From NCBI RefSeq assembly GCF_011762005.1, contig NZ_JAASQU010000001.1:1233974-1297973 (forward strand): 64,000 nucleotides of DNA, given 5' to 3'. Positions 47,545-56,514 of this stretch are shown piece after piece. The stretch is from Qipengyuania flava (GTDB taxonomy: Bacteria; Pseudomonadota; Alphaproteobacteria; Sphingomonadales; Sphingomonadaceae). A program made the position numbers and the translations under genes. A model generated the notes under the pieces. That model searched no databases, was not told the DNA's origin, and saw only the letters and a program-made list of their open reading frames with translations. How positions within the stretch are numbered: position 1 is the stretch's first letter; every line of letters begins with the position of its first letter.

Positions 47545-49260
47545 CTATTCGAAAGGCTGCCCTGCGGGATGGCCGTCGATATAGATACGCCGCCCCGTCC
47601 ATTCGCGGATCTCGACGGTCGAGTCCTCGCTCTGATCGGGCTCCGGGACCTCATTGAGGGTGGCGACCTCCACAGCCCTTTCGGCCGCACCTTCATCGGC
47701 TGGACCGGAAATGTCGAATTCTTCCTGCGCGACCCGGCCCCCTTCGACCAGCGCCACCATGCGCTTCCCGTTCTCGCCCATTCCCAGATCCAGCGCCACG
47801 CAAGGTGCATTGCAACGCCACGCACTAGCACGGACATGTTGTATGACCAGTTCCTGCAGGGCCGCGTCTTCGAATTGCAGGCGCAGATTGGCAAGCCGGC
47901 TGTCGCGCTCGTCGCTTCTCTCGGCATTGCGATAAGTCCGAATTTCCGCCTCGAGCGCTTCGTTCGCAAGGTCCGCGATGTCGGGATCGTTGCCCTCGGC
48001 AAGCCGCGCCAGCGCCTCGCGGCCCGCATCGCCGAAATCCCAGCGCAGCGCGTCGAAATCGAATTCGTCTACGGCGACCTTGCCGCTTTCCAGCCGCGCG
48101 AGCTGGTTGCGCGCGGAGATCGCCCCGAAATCGAACAATGGCAGCGCGAGAATGAAGGCCAGCACGCAGGTCGCCACAGCAAGATGCATGTTGGCGCTGC
48201 GCACGCGCTCCATCCACCCTGCCATGCGCCCTCGGATCGGAGCGATGAAATAGGCGAGGCCATAGGCCACTGCCACGGCCACCGCGACGATACCCCACAG
48301 CCGTTCGGGGCTGAGTCCGTATTCGGCGATCCGCGTGCCGGTCGAAATCGCCGCGAGCAGCGCCAGCGGGAAGATTGCCAGCGCCAGCACCAGCGCCGCC
48401 CACCGCAGTGCGCGATTGCCGGACACCTCATGATCGGCGTTGCGGATCACCGCATTGACCAGCACGAAACCCGCCACAGCTACCGAGAGCAGCAGCGGTG
48501 TGGGGCTTTCGGTCGCATTCCACAGCACCGCTATGCCGCTTGCCAGCACTGCCAGCAGGAAGATTGCCAGCGCAATCGCCATTGGCACCGCGATGATCGA
48601 GAACACCAGCATCACCACCGATTGCAGCGTGCCGATGATCTTCAGCTGGTTGCGCAGCACACCCAGCGCCGCGCCGAAGGCCGCGCCCGAAAAGCTCCAG
48701 CCGAACCAGCCCTCGTCGATGAGGTTCTCGACCAGATCGATGTCGATGGCGGAGAACAGCGCGGCGAGCAGCAGCAGCAGCAACCACGAGACGCCGGTAA
48801 AAACCAGCGCGCCTGCACCGCTAATGGCATCGGTCCAGACGTGGAAATGCGTGCGGTCGTAGGCCGTCCGCCAGCGCAGGCGATGGAAACCAGCCTGGAA
48901 CAGCGGCAGCGCCAGCGTGATCGCGACCAGTCCCGCCGCCACCCAGAAAGCCTGGTCGGCATGACGGTCACCCGCAGAAGTCGCGCGCCAGGCGATCCCG
49001 GCCATGACGAGCGCCACCACACCGGCAAAGACCAGCGGCTTTTTCCAGCGCGCGCGATCGAGCGTGAAGGCAAAGGCCAGCGGTCCGAACACCAACGCCG
49101 CAGCCAACGCTGCGCGCCAGGGGACCAGATCGGCGCCAGCCGGGTCGGTAACGAAATGAACCGCGAGCCCGGCCAGCGCGAGCAGCGCGGCCAGCACCCA
49201 TGGGCGCACCGGCCAATCGGCATGGGTCCCGGGCGCTTGGTCGGTCTCTCCCTCACTCAT
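47545..49260 (-). CDS. DUF4153 polytopic membrane protein
   Basis: 571 residues with a run of TM helices between about 22 and 370 (for example VLAALLALAGLAVHF, SWLLLLLLAALFSAI, LWGIVAVAVAVAYGLAYFIA). A cytoplasmic or periplasmic C-terminal region of about 190 residues carries a beta-rich final segment (EIREWTGRRIYIDGHPAGQP). The layout and the WFGWSFSGAAFGAALGVLRN block fit DUF4153. Function unknown; no substrate or partner is visible. It starts 24 bases after the FKBP gene and precedes gatC. Confidence 0.82.
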   Translation of the reverse strand: MSEGETDQAPGTHADWPVRPWVLAALLALAGLAVHFVTDPAGADLVPWRAALAAALVFGPLAFAFTLDRARWKKPLVFAGVVALVMAGIAWRATSAGDRHADQAFWVAAGLVAITLALPLFQAGFHRLRWRTAYDRTHFHVWTDAISGAGALVFTGVSWLLLLLLAALFSAIDIDLVENLIDEGWFGWSFSGAAFGAALGVLRNQLKIIGTLQSVVMLVFSIIAVPMAIALAIFLLAVLASGIAVLWNATESPTPLLLSVAVAGFVLVNAVIRNADHEVSGNRALRWAALVLALAIFPLALLAAISTGTRIAEYGLSPERLWGIVAVAVAVAYGLAYFIAPIRGRMAGWMERVRSANMHLAVATCVLAFILALPLFDFGAISARNQLARLESGKVAVDEFDFDALRWDFGDAGREALARLAEGNDPDIADLANEALEAEIRTYRNAERSDERDSRLANLRLQFEDAALQELVIQHVRASAWRCNAPCVALDLGMGENGKRMVALVEGGRVAQEEFDISGPADEGAAERAVEVATLNEVPEPDQSEDSTVEIREWTGRRIYIDGHPAGQPFE

Positions 49261-49284
49261 GCGCCCGGCCCTTCCCTGCTGCGT

Positions 49285-49842
49285 TTATTCGCCCGCAGGC
49301 GGTCCCGCGCCGGCTTCTCCTTCGGCACCCATCATCTGCTGCAACGCGGCAGCGCGGGCCTGGAAGTCATCGCGGCTCATGAAATCGATCACGTCGATCT
49401 CAAAAACCAGATCGGCATTGGCGGGAATCGGCGATCCCGGAGGCGGTTCGGCACCATAGGCCTGGTCGGCGGGAATGGTCAGCACGTAGCTGCCGCCCTT
49501 CTGCATCTGCTGCAGACCGGCGACGAAACCGTCGATGATCGCGCCTTCTTCGAGCAGCAGCGGATTGCCTTCGGGGAACAGGCCCGGCGGCACCGGCAGC
49601 GGCTGCGAACGGTCGAACTCGGTGCCGTCGGTCAGCTTGCCGACGTAATTGACGAAGACCACGTCACCGACCTTGGGCGAATCACCCGAACCGGCGGTCA
49701 CGGTTTCGACGTCGAGCCCCTTGGGCATCGCCGCCCATGCGAGACCCGCGCCGAGCAGGATGGCGACAATGACGCCGAGCCAGAGCTTGGTCAGCGAGCC
49801 TTTCTTGATCGGCTGCAAGGGAACGCGGGTAATCTCGGTCAT
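49285..49842 (-). CDS. Membrane-anchored FKBP-type peptidyl-prolyl isomerase
   Basis: 185 residues. A short basic N-terminus is followed by one hydrophobic anchor (TKLWLGVIVAILLGAGLAWA, about 18-37) and a periplasmic FKBP domain (VGDVVFVNYVGKLTDGTEFD, then IIDGFVAGLQQMQKGGSYVL and IPADQAYG, ending VFEIDVIDF). The C-terminal tail (about 165-185) is Gly/Ala/Pro-rich. It probably helps fold envelope proteins. It is followed closely by the DUF4153 gene on the same strand. Confidence 0.92.
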   Translation of the reverse strand: MTEITRVPLQPIKKGSLTKLWLGVIVAILLGAGLAWAAMPKGLDVETVTAGSGDSPKVGDVVFVNYVGKLTDGTEFDRSQPLPVPPGLFPEGNPLLLEEGAIIDGFVAGLQQMQKGGSYVLTIPADQAYGAEPPPGSPIPANADLVFEIDVIDFMSRDDFQARAAALQQMMGAEGEAGAGPPAGE

Positions 49843-49866
49843 TCAGATCTCTTCCAGAAACGCAAA

Positions 49867-49888
49867 GGGCGCGGATTGCTCCGCGCCC
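49867..49888 (-). terminator. Terminator-like hairpin downstream of rpsU
   Basis: GGGCGCGGA (49867-49875), loop TTGC, TCCGCGCCC (49880-49888). On the minus strand TTTGCGTTT follows, a partial T-run. It lies between rpsU (stop 49924) and the FKBP start, so it may attenuate rather than fully end transcription. Confidence 0.65.
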
Positions 49889-49923
49889 TCATGGCTTAGC
49901 TTGGTAATGGCCGCAATAGCGTC

Positions 49924-50130
49924 TTACTTGACGCCGTCGCGTTCCATCCGCTTGCGCTCGAGCTTGCGAGCGCGGCGAACGGCGGCAGCCTTTTCACGGG
50001 CGCGCTTCTCGCTCGGCTTCTCGTAGTGGCGACGCAGCTTCATTTCGCGATAGACGCCTTCACGCTGCAGCTTCTTCTTGAGCGCGCGGAGGGCCTGGTC
50101 GACATTGTTATCGCGAACCATGATCTGCAT
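49924..50130 (-). CDS. rpsU: Ribosomal protein bS21
   Basis: 68-residue small-subunit protein near the mRNA exit. Conserved start [20 protein letters not shown] and the basic tail [23 protein letters not shown] 50130 is chosen; an upstream TTG three codons earlier is also in frame but the conserved protein begins at this Met, with GAGG about 11 bases upstream. It is followed by a terminator-like hairpin and is divergent from crcB. Confidence 0.95.
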   Translation of the reverse strand: MQIMVRDNNVDQALRALKKKLQREGVYREMKLRRHYEKPSEKRAREKAAAVRRARKLERKRMERDGVK

Positions 50131-50362
50131 AAACTTCAATACCTCGACTTTACGGGCCAGAGCCCGCGCCAGAGCGGGGTATGCCTCCTTGAATTGGGTT
50201 TCGCTTGTTCAACGAAAAGCGCGCCGAATCCGTTCCGGATCGGCTCGAACGCGCCGCACATACGGATTCTCTGCACCGAAGGCAAGTGTTTGTCGTCGAG
50301 CATGGCGGGAGGATGCAGCATCGGGATGACGAATGCATAATAGGCGGCTAAGGGCAGCGGCA

Positions 50363-50773
50363 ATGTCCACCTATTCTCCCTTCGTGGCCGCGCTGCACGT
50401 CTTTATCGGCGGCGGCGCTGGCGCAGTGCTGCGCTGGCAGCTGGGCCGCGCCATGACCGGCTGGCTCGGCGCACCGATCGTCACCGCCTTCCCCTTCGCC
50501 ACGCTCGCCGCCAATGCCGCGGGCAGCCTGCTGATGGGTGTGCTTGCCGGCTGGCTGGCGCGCCACGGCAGCGGCGAAGGCGAACAGCTGCGCCTTCTGC
50601 TGGGCGTCGGGCTGCTGGGCGGCTTTACCACTTTCAGCGCGTTCAGCCTCGAGATGGTGCTGCTGCTCGAACGCGGGAATTATCTTTTCGCCCTGCTCTA
50701 TGCGATCCTGTCGCTTGCGCTCGGCATCACCGGGCTAATGGTCGGGCTCGGCATCATGAGGATCGCGGGATGA
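50363..50773 (+). CDS. crcB: Fluoride ion exporter CrcB (Fluc)
   Basis: 136-residue four-TM fluoride channel; functions as a dimer. Visible: GGGAGAVLRWQLGRAM, FATLAANAAGSLLMGVLAGW (with the conserved Asn of the pore) and LGGFTTFSAFSLEMVLLLER (phenylalanine track and the Na-binding TTFS). ATG 50363 is preceded by AAGGG at a long spacing of 8. No recognisable fluoride riboswitch lies in the 232-base gap to rpsU. The stop overlaps the next gene (ATGA). Confidence 0.95.
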   Translation: MSTYSPFVAALHVFIGGGAGAVLRWQLGRAMTGWLGAPIVTAFPFATLAANAAGSLLMGVLAGWLARHGSGEGEQLRLLLGVGLLGGFTTFSAFSLEMVLLLERGNYLFALLYAILSLALGITGLMVGLGIMRIAG

Positions 50774-51894
50774 AGACCTCCGACGAAGTCCGCAGCTTCA
50801 CCGTTGCGGCCGATGACGACGGCATTCGCGTCGATCGCTGGTTCAAGCGCCACCTGCCCCAGGTCGGCTTCGGCACGGTCAGCAAATGGGCGCGCACCGG
50901 CCAGGTGCGGGTCGACGGCAAGCGGGTGAAGCCCGACGACCGGTTGGCCGAGGGCCAGCAGATCCGTGTCCCGCCGGGCGGCGATGCGCCGCACAAGAAG
51001 GACAAGCCCAAGCGCGAATTGTCCAAGGCCGAGATCGAGCAGGCCGAGGGCATGGTCATCGAGAAGACCAAGGGCGCGCTGGTGCTCAACAAGCCGCCGG
51101 GCCTCGCGACTCAGGGCGGCACCAATACCTTCAACCATGTCGACGGATTGCTCGATGCTTTCGCGCCGGGCGATGAGGACGTCCGCCCGCGGCTGGTTCA
51201 CCGGCTCGACAAGGATACCAGTGGCGCACTGCTGATCGCGCGGACCCCGGGCAGCGCAGCCTTCTTTTCCAAGCGCTTCTCGGGTCGCAGCGCCAAGAAG
51301 ATCTACTGGGCGCTGGTGATGGGCGTGCCCGACATCAAGGAAGGCGTGATCGAAGCCCCGCTCGCCAAGCAGCCCGGTTCGGGCGGCGAGAAGATGCATG
51401 TCGACCATGAAGGCGGCCAGCCGGCCAAGACGAAGTATCGCGTGGTCGATGCTGCAGGCAAGAAGGCCGCATGGCTCGAACTGCAACCGCTAACCGGGCG
51501 CACGCACCAGTTGCGCGTGCATTGCGCGGCGATGGGTCACCCGATCGTGGGCGACGGCAAGTACGGCGGCAAGGAAGCTTTCCTGACCGGCGCGGTAAGC
51601 CGCAAGATGCACCTGCATGCGCGGCGGCTGATCATCGACAGTCCGGACGGCGGCAAGCTCGATGTGACCGCCGAGTTGCCCGAACATTTCGCAGCCAGCA
51701 TGGATCACCTGGGATTCGATGAAAGCGCCAGCGATGCCACGCCGATGCGCGACGATCCGCCACCCAAGTCGCGCGAGGAAAAGAAGCAGCAGGCCCGCCA
51801 GCACGCCAAGAACTTCCGCAAGTCGCAGCGCGGCCCGCGCCGCGCGCGCGGCGGTGCGGGGGGCAAGCCGGCAAAGCCCCGGGGCAAGCGCTGA
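50770..51894 (+). CDS. RNA pseudouridine synthase, RluC/RluA family
   Basis: Modifies uridine in rRNA; position unknown for this protein. Domains: an S4 RNA-binding domain (about 12-70, VDRWFKRHLPQVGFGTVSKW), a linker, then the catalytic domain with RLVHRLDKDTSG, where Asp147 is the nucleophile, and LQPLTGRTHQLRVHCAAMG. The C-terminus from about 320 is an added Lys/Arg/Gly-rich tail (REEKKQQARQHAKNFRKSQR). 374 residues. It is translationally coupled to crcB (ATGA) and to the next gene (TGATG). Confidence 0.93.
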   Translation: MKTSDEVRSFTVAADDDGIRVDRWFKRHLPQVGFGTVSKWARTGQVRVDGKRVKPDDRLAEGQQIRVPPGGDAPHKKDKPKRELSKAEIEQAEGMVIEKTKGALVLNKPPGLATQGGTNTFNHVDGLLDAFAPGDEDVRPRLVHRLDKDTSGALLIARTPGSAAFFSKRFSGRSAKKIYWALVMGVPDIKEGVIEAPLAKQPGSGGEKMHVDHEGGQPAKTKYRVVDAAGKKAAWLELQPLTGRTHQLRVHCAAMGHPIVGDGKYGGKEAFLTGAVSRKMHLHARRLIIDSPDGGKLDVTAELPEHFAASMDHLGFDESASDATPMRDDPPPKSREEKKQQARQHAKNFRKSQRGPRRARGGAGGKPAKPRGKR

Positions 51895-52493
51895 TGCATC
51901 CCAACCCGCTCTTCCACAGTGACGATCGGGCGATGATCGAGGCGATGATCGCGCAGGTCGGCGTGGGTACGGTGTTTGGCCAGACGCGCACCGGTCCCTG
52001 CGCCGCGCGTACGCCGCTGATCGTGCATGGCGCAGGGCGACTGCAGTACCATTTGGCGAAATCCAACCCGCTGGTCGACGGTCTCGACGGCGGCAGCGCG
52101 CTGGTCACGGTGGACGGGCCCGACGGCTATATCTCGCCGCGCTGGTATGCGAAGCGCGACACCGTCCCGACGTGGAATTATGTTTCCGTCGAGGCGGTCG
52201 GTACGGTTCGAAAGCTCGACGACGGCGAACTCGAGGCTTTCCTCCACCGGCTCATCGATACGCATGAAAATCGGCTGGGCGGCGATCGCTGGGATGCTTC
52301 CGAAGCCGGCACCGGTACCTGGGACCGCCTGTTCGGCGGCATCGCCGGGTTCGAATTGCAGGTCGAAGCCTATCGCCCCACGATCAAGCTGTCGCAGGAC
52401 AAACCGGCAGAGGTCCGGCGTCATATCGCCGCCGGTCTCGAAGCGTCGGGGCAGCACGATCTCGCCGCAGCGATGATCGAGGCGGGCGCATGA
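51894..52493 (+). CDS. FMN-binding negative transcriptional regulator, PaiB-like
   Basis: 199 residues of the PaiB/FMN-binding split-barrel family. Features: MHPNPLFHSDD start, GRLQYHLAKSNPLVDGLDGG, and VTVDGPDGYISPRWYAKRDT with VPTWNYVSVEAVGTV. The family takes its name from Bacillus PaiB, a repressor of sporulation and protease genes, but members may be flavin enzymes; the name is carried over from homologues. ATG 51894 uses the last base of the preceding stop. ATGA overlap with the following HAD gene. Confidence 0.87.
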   Translation: MHPNPLFHSDDRAMIEAMIAQVGVGTVFGQTRTGPCAARTPLIVHGAGRLQYHLAKSNPLVDGLDGGSALVTVDGPDGYISPRWYAKRDTVPTWNYVSVEAVGTVRKLDDGELEAFLHRLIDTHENRLGGDRWDASEAGTGTWDRLFGGIAGFELQVEAYRPTIKLSQDKPAEVRRHIAAGLEASGQHDLAAAMIEAGA

Positions 52494-53149
52494 GCCGACT
52501 GGTCGTGTTCGATTGCGATGGCACGCTTGTCGATGGCCAGGCGGCGATCTGCCAGACGATGGAGGCGGCCTTTGCAAGCACCGGCCTCGTTGCCCCCGAA
52601 CGCAACATGGTGCGCCGGATGGTCGGACTCAGCCTACCCTATGCGCTGCGCGAACTGGCGCCCGGTGCCAGCGACGAACAGCGCCATGCGGTTGTCGAAG
52701 CCTACAAGACAGGGTTCCGCGACCTGCGGCTCTCGGGTGCGCTGCGCGAACCGCTGTATGACGGGATCGCGGGGCTGATCGACGAATTGTCGGGCGAAGG
52801 CTGGCAGCTTGCGGTTGCGACGGGCAAGAGCGACCGCGGGTTGCACGCCTGCCTCGACACGCATGGCATCAGGCACCGCTTCGTGTCCCTGCAGACCGCC
52901 GACCGGCATCCCTCGAAGCCGCATCCTGCCATGCTCGAGGCCGCGCTGTTCGAAGCCGCGGTCCAGCCCGGCGATGCGGTGATGATCGGGGACACCAGTT
53001 TCGACATGGAGATGGCGGTGGCTGCGGGCGTGCGCGCGATCGGGGTGGCCTGGGGCTATCACGAGGCGCACGAACTGCGCGAAGCGGGCGCCGTTGCCGT
53101 CGCCGAAACCGCCGAGGAACTAGGAGAACTTATTCGTGACCCCGCCTGA
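52490..53149 (+). CDS. HAD-superfamily phosphatase, phosphoglycolate-phosphatase-like
   Basis: 219 residues. Motif I VVFDCDGTLVD (Asp8 nucleophile, Asp10), motif II LAVATGKSDRG, motif III Lys in RHPSKPHPAMLE and motif IV MIGDTSFDMEMA. A cap of the helical C1 type lies between 15 and 80. The phosphoester substrate is not known; phosphoglycolate, pyrophosphate or nucleotide are possible. The end overlaps the next small gene by 14 bases. Confidence 0.9.
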   Translation: MSRLVVFDCDGTLVDGQAAICQTMEAAFASTGLVAPERNMVRRMVGLSLPYALRELAPGASDEQRHAVVEAYKTGFRDLRLSGALREPLYDGIAGLIDELSGEGWQLAVATGKSDRGLHACLDTHGIRHRFVSLQTADRHPSKPHPAMLEAALFEAAVQPGDAVMIGDTSFDMEMAVAAGVRAIGVAWGYHEAHELREAGAVAVAETAEELGELIRDPA

Positions 53150-53360
53150 ACCCGCCGCCCATGATCCCGCCAAGGCCCGGTTTCTCATCATTCAGGCGGT
53201 GCGCCTGTCGGGCGTCGTGATGGGTGTGCTCGGCGCGTTGATCCTGGGCGAGATCCTGCCGCTGCCGCGCTTCGCCGGCTATGCGCTGCTGGTGTTGGGG
53301 GCGATCGACATCTTCATCCTGCCGCTATTTTTGACGCGGCGCTGGAGAAGCGGGGAATGA
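53136..53360 (+). CDS. Small membrane protein, unknown function
   Basis: 74 residues with two hydrophobic helices (about 22-42 VRLSGVVMGVLGALILGEIL and 46-66 FAGYALLVLGAIDIFILPLF). GTG start at 53136, preceded by TAGGAGAAC about 9 bases before; reading from the upstream HAD gene gives an overlap of 14 bases, and its stop overlaps the ATP12 gene start (ATGA). It resembles small proteins found next to atpK/ATP12 genes in sphingomonads, from memory; no domain name applied. Confidence 0.75.
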   Translation: MTPPEPAAHDPAKARFLIIQAVRLSGVVMGVLGALILGEILPLPRFAGYALLVLGAIDIFILPLFLTRRWRSGE

Positions 53361-54052
53361 AACGCTTCTATCGCGAGGTCGCGGTCCACAGCGACGCCGA
53401 GGGCCATTTCATCACGCTCGACGGACGCGCGATCAAGACACAGGGTGGGCGCCCGCAGCGCGTTCCCGCACGCGCGCTGGCAGAAGCCATGGCCACGGAA
53501 TGGGAGATGCAGGGCGAGGTCATCGACCCGGCGCACTTCGTCTATCGCGACATGACAGATTACGCGATCGACGTGGTTCCCGAAGAGCGCGCCGCGATCA
53601 TCGCCAAGCTGCTGCGTTACGGCGAAACCGACACGCTGTGTTACCGCGCCGATCCCGACGAACCCTTGTGGCACCGCCAGTGCACGGTCTGGGACCCGCT
53701 GGTCGAGGCATATGAAGCGCGCGAAGGCGTGAAGCTCGAACGCGTCAGCGGCGTGGTCGCCAGGCCGCATCCGCTCGCCACCGGCGAGCGGCTCGAGGCC
53801 CGACTTGCAACGCTCGACGATTTCACGCTCGCCGCGGCCGAACAGGCGACCGCGCTGGCCGCTTCGCTATGCATCGGCCTGTCGGCACTCGAACCCGAAG
53901 CCGATGGCGAAATGCTGTGGGATGCGGCCAATCTCGAGGAAGACTGGCAGGTCGAGCAATGGGGTGAGGACGAGGAAGCCAGCGCGCGCCGCGCACGACG
54001 GCTCGAGAGCTTCCTCAAATCTATCGCATTCGCGCGGCTCGCGCGCGGCTGA
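53357..54052 (+). CDS. ATP12-family F1-ATPase assembly chaperone
   Basis: 231 residues, homologue of mitochondrial ATP12, which binds the alpha subunit during assembly of F1-ATP synthase; in alphaproteobacteria a related protein occurs. Recognised by KRFYREVAVHSDAEGHFITL at the start, and AEAMATEWEMQGEVIDPAHF, then RADPDEPLWHRQCTVWDPLV. It closes the plus-strand run from crcB; the stop lies 3 bases from the convergent lipoprotein gene. Confidence 0.9.
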   Translation: MKRFYREVAVHSDAEGHFITLDGRAIKTQGGRPQRVPARALAEAMATEWEMQGEVIDPAHFVYRDMTDYAIDVVPEERAAIIAKLLRYGETDTLCYRADPDEPLWHRQCTVWDPLVEAYEAREGVKLERVSGVVARPHPLATGERLEARLATLDDFTLAAAEQATALAASLCIGLSALEPEADGEMLWDAANLEEDWQVEQWGEDEEASARRARRLESFLKSIAFARLARG

Positions 54053-54055
54053 GCT

Positions 54056-54640
54056 TCAACCGATCCACTCGGCGATTTCGCCCGCCACCTGATTGGCCGC
54101 GCGATTGAGTGCCGGACCGACGAAACCGGCTTCGGGTTCGGCAACCGCGACTCGCGCTTCGAACCGGCGGCTGACGACCGCCGAACCATCGCCATTGCGG
54201 ACCGCGTCGAACACCACCACCGCCTCGCGGCTGCGTGCATCATAACCGAAGCTGCGCAGCGAGCCATGCAGGCGGTCGGTCGCGTTGACGCCCGGATCGT
54301 CTCCATCGACCACCACGCGGCCGCTGCGCGAACGGATCGTTTCAGCGACCAGCTGCCCGAACAGGCGCGCAGGCCGATCGACCCACACCGCGTCCTGCAG
54401 ATAGGCCAGTTCGGTATCGGTGACCTGCACCGGCACGCGCGTGACATCGAGTGCCTTGGTCGCTTCGAACGGGACGATCGCCAATGCCGAACCCTGCGCG
54501 CCCTGCGCCGCCACGCCCGCGGGCGCGGTGGCACTGGGGGTCAGCGTCAGCAGGCTGTCGGGCGCATCGCCGCCAAAGCTGACGCAGCCGCCCAGCAGCA
54601 GCGCGGGGGCCAGCGCGGCGAGTGTGATCTTGCGTATCAT
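54056..54640 (-). CDS. ABC-type transport auxiliary lipoprotein of the MCE/Mla system
   Basis: 194 residues: lipobox LLLGGCVSFG (Cys about 19) and an ABC-trans-aux-type domain (SALAIVPFEATKALDVTRVP, DTELAYLQDAVWVDRPARLF, ARVAVAEPEAG). Such lipoproteins (like PqiC) accompany MCE transporters as outer-membrane or periplasmic partners. Last gene of the operon mlaE-mlaF-mlaD-lipoprotein, 11 bases after mlaD. Confidence 0.82.
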   Translation of the reverse strand: MIRKITLAALAPALLLGGCVSFGGDAPDSLLTLTPSATAPAGVAAQGAQGSALAIVPFEATKALDVTRVPVQVTDTELAYLQDAVWVDRPARLFGQLVAETIRSRSGRVVVDGDDPGVNATDRLHGSLRSFGYDARSREAVVVFDAVRNGDGSAVVSRRFEARVAVAEPEAGFVGPALNRAANQVAGEIAEWIG

Positions 54641-54651
54641 GCTTGGGCCTC

Positions 54652-55602
54652 TCACGGCTTGTAGTCGGGCAGCGGCTGGCTCGAAAGCAGTGCGCCCGCG
54701 CCTTTCTCGTCGATCTTTTCGGTCACGTTGCGCAACGCCTTGCTCGTTTCGCGCAGGTCGCGCAGCGTCGCTTCGGCGGCGGGCAGCGTGCTTTCGGTAA
54801 GCTGCTTGGTCGCGGGCCGCGCTTCGTTGAGCGTATCCTCGAGCGCCTTGGCCGCGCCGCTGGCGGATTTCAGCGTCGAGCGCAGGTCCTTGGCGATCGC
54901 TTCGCCTTCCTGGTTGAGGATGCGATCGGTCGAGGCGGTGACCTGTTCGAACTGGTCGAGCGCCTCGCTCGCCTCGCGCAATGTCACCTGCAGCTCGGCC
55001 ATGGTCCGCTCGAGCTGCGGGGCGGCGGCGGCGAAGCCCGCGCTGGCCGCATTGGTGTTGGCGAGGATCTGCGAGATCTCTTCCTGGTTGCGATCGCTCA
55101 GCAGCATGGTCAGCCGCTCGGTCAGCGTCGCCAGCCGCTCGAGCAGCAGCGGCGCGCTGGCCAGCACCGCGCCGAAGCCGCCACCGGTGGTCGGCGGGAT
55201 GATCGGCACCCCTTCGGTGCAGGCGGTGGTCTCGCACGAGATTGGCGGGGCGCCGGAGCGCGCGCCGTCGAGCGTGATCGTCGATACGCCGGTGAAGCTG
55301 CCCTGGATCGTCGCGGTAGTGCCGACCAGGATCGGCACGCTTTCCTTCACCTTGATCCGCACGCGGACGAATTCGGGGTCCTTGTCCCACAGCTCGATCT
55401 GGTTGACCTGCCCCACGGGCACGCCCGCGAAATCGACCGAACTGCCATTGGCGAGCCCCGCGACCGATTGCTTGAAGAAGATGTCGTATTCGTTCTGCGC
55501 GCCCCCGCCCAGCCGCGCCAGCCAGACGATGAACAGCGCGAGGGCGCCGAGGATCAGGAGCGTGACCGCCCCCACCCATACGTGATTTGCCCGCGTTTCC
55601 AT
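54652..55602 (-). CDS. mlaD: MCE-domain phospholipid-binding protein MlaD
   Basis: 316 residues. One N-terminal TM (VWVGAVTLLILGALALFIVW, about 8-27), then the MCE domain with FFKQSVAGLANGSSVDFAGV, PVGQVNQIEL and IQGSFTGVSTITLDGARSG (about 40-130). A long alpha-helical C-terminal part follows (heptad-like, LERLATLTERLTMLLSDRNQ), which may form a coiled barrel as in longer MCE proteins. It is in the periplasm and hands lipid between membranes. Lies between mlaF and the auxiliary lipoprotein. Confidence 0.92.
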   Translation of the reverse strand: METRANHVWVGAVTLLILGALALFIVWLARLGGGAQNEYDIFFKQSVAGLANGSSVDFAGVPVGQVNQIELWDKDPEFVRVRIKVKESVPILVGTTATIQGSFTGVSTITLDGARSGAPPISCETTACTEGVPIIPPTTGGGFGAVLASAPLLLERLATLTERLTMLLSDRNQEEISQILANTNAASAGFAAAAPQLERTMAELQVTLREASEALDQFEQVTASTDRILNQEGEAIAKDLRSTLKSASGAAKALEDTLNEARPATKQLTESTLPAAEATLRDLRETSKALRNVTEKIDEKGAGALLSSQPLPDYKP

Positions 55603-55605
55603 GCG

Positions 55606-56514
55606 CTAAGCCTTATCCTTCTTCGAATTCGCTTTGTCCAACGCTTTGACCGCATGCGCGGCCACGGGCTCGTCCATGTGCCGACGCAATTCGTCGAGCG
55701 CCTGCGCGGTCAGCGCAGCACGGCCCCGCGGACCGTTGAAATAGTCCTGGATCCACGGGTGGTCGAGTTCCATCAGATTGGGCACGGTATCGACCGCGAT
55801 CACCTGCTTGTCCGCCAGCACCGCCACGCGGTCGCAGATCTCGTGCAACGTATCGAGATCATGCGTGATGAGGAACACGGTCAGTCCGAGCGTTTCCTTC
55901 AGCTCGCGCGTCAGATTGTCGAACGCAGCCGCGCCGATCGGATCGAGCCCCGCAGTCGGTTCGTCGAGGAACAGCAATTCGGGATCGAGTGCCAGCGCCC
56001 GCGCGAGACCAGCACGTTTCTTCATCCCACCCGACAGCTCGCTGGGATACTTGTTCACCGCTTCCTCGGGCAGGCCCGACAGCACGACCTTGTAGCGCGC
56101 GATTTCGTGGCGCAGATCGGGCTCGATATCGGGGTAGAACTGCTTGAGCGGCACCTCGACATTCTCGCCCACGGTCAGCGTCGAGAACAGCGCCCCGCCC
56201 TGGAACAGCACACCCCAGCGGTTGCGGATGCCGATGTCTTCCTCGGGATCGGAATCGATTACCGAGCGGCCGAACACGTGGATATCGCCCTCGGTCGGGC
56301 GCTGCAGCCCAATGATCGAGCGCATCAGCACCGATTTGCCGGTGCCCGATCCGCCGACCACGCCGAGAATTTCGCCGCGCTTGACCTTGAGGTCCAGATC
56401 CTGGTGCACGACCTGTTCGCCGAAGGCATTGGTCAGCCCTTCGACGACGATCGGATAGTCCCCGCGATAGCGTTCGTGCCGGCCGAGTTCGCGGCCCGTT
56501 TCGTCCTGCGCCAT
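55606..56514 (-). CDS. mlaF: ABC transporter ATP-binding protein MlaF
   Basis: 302 residues, cytoplasmic ATPase for the MlaE permease. Walker A GGSGTGKS (54-61), Q-loop LFQGGALF, signature LSGGMKKR (160-167), Walker B LLFLDEP (180-186) and the H-loop ITHDLD. The C-terminal extension (from about 245) with Arg/Asp-rich helices is typical of MlaF. ATG 56514 overlaps the mlaE stop (ATGA). Confidence 0.95.
   Translation of the reverse strand: MAQDETGRELGRHERYRGDYPIVVEGLTNAFGEQVVHQDLDLKVKRGEILGVVGGSGTGKSVLMRSIIGLQRPTEGDIHVFGRSVIDSDPEEDIGIRNRWGVLFQGGALFSTLTVGENVEVPLKQFYPDIEPDLRHEIARYKVVLSGLPEEAVNKYPSELSGGMKKRAGLARALALDPELLFLDEPTAGLDPIGAAAFDNLTRELKETLGLTVFLITHDLDTLHEICDRVAVLADKQVIAVDTVPNLMELDHPWIQDYFNGPRGRAALTAQALDELRRHMDEPVAAHAVKALDKANSKKDKA

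Noticed and set aside
50131-50362. Fluoride riboswitch ahead of crcB
   Set aside because: The 232-base gap shows no pseudoknotted fluoride-aptamer pattern that I can recognise; a covariance-model search would settle it.
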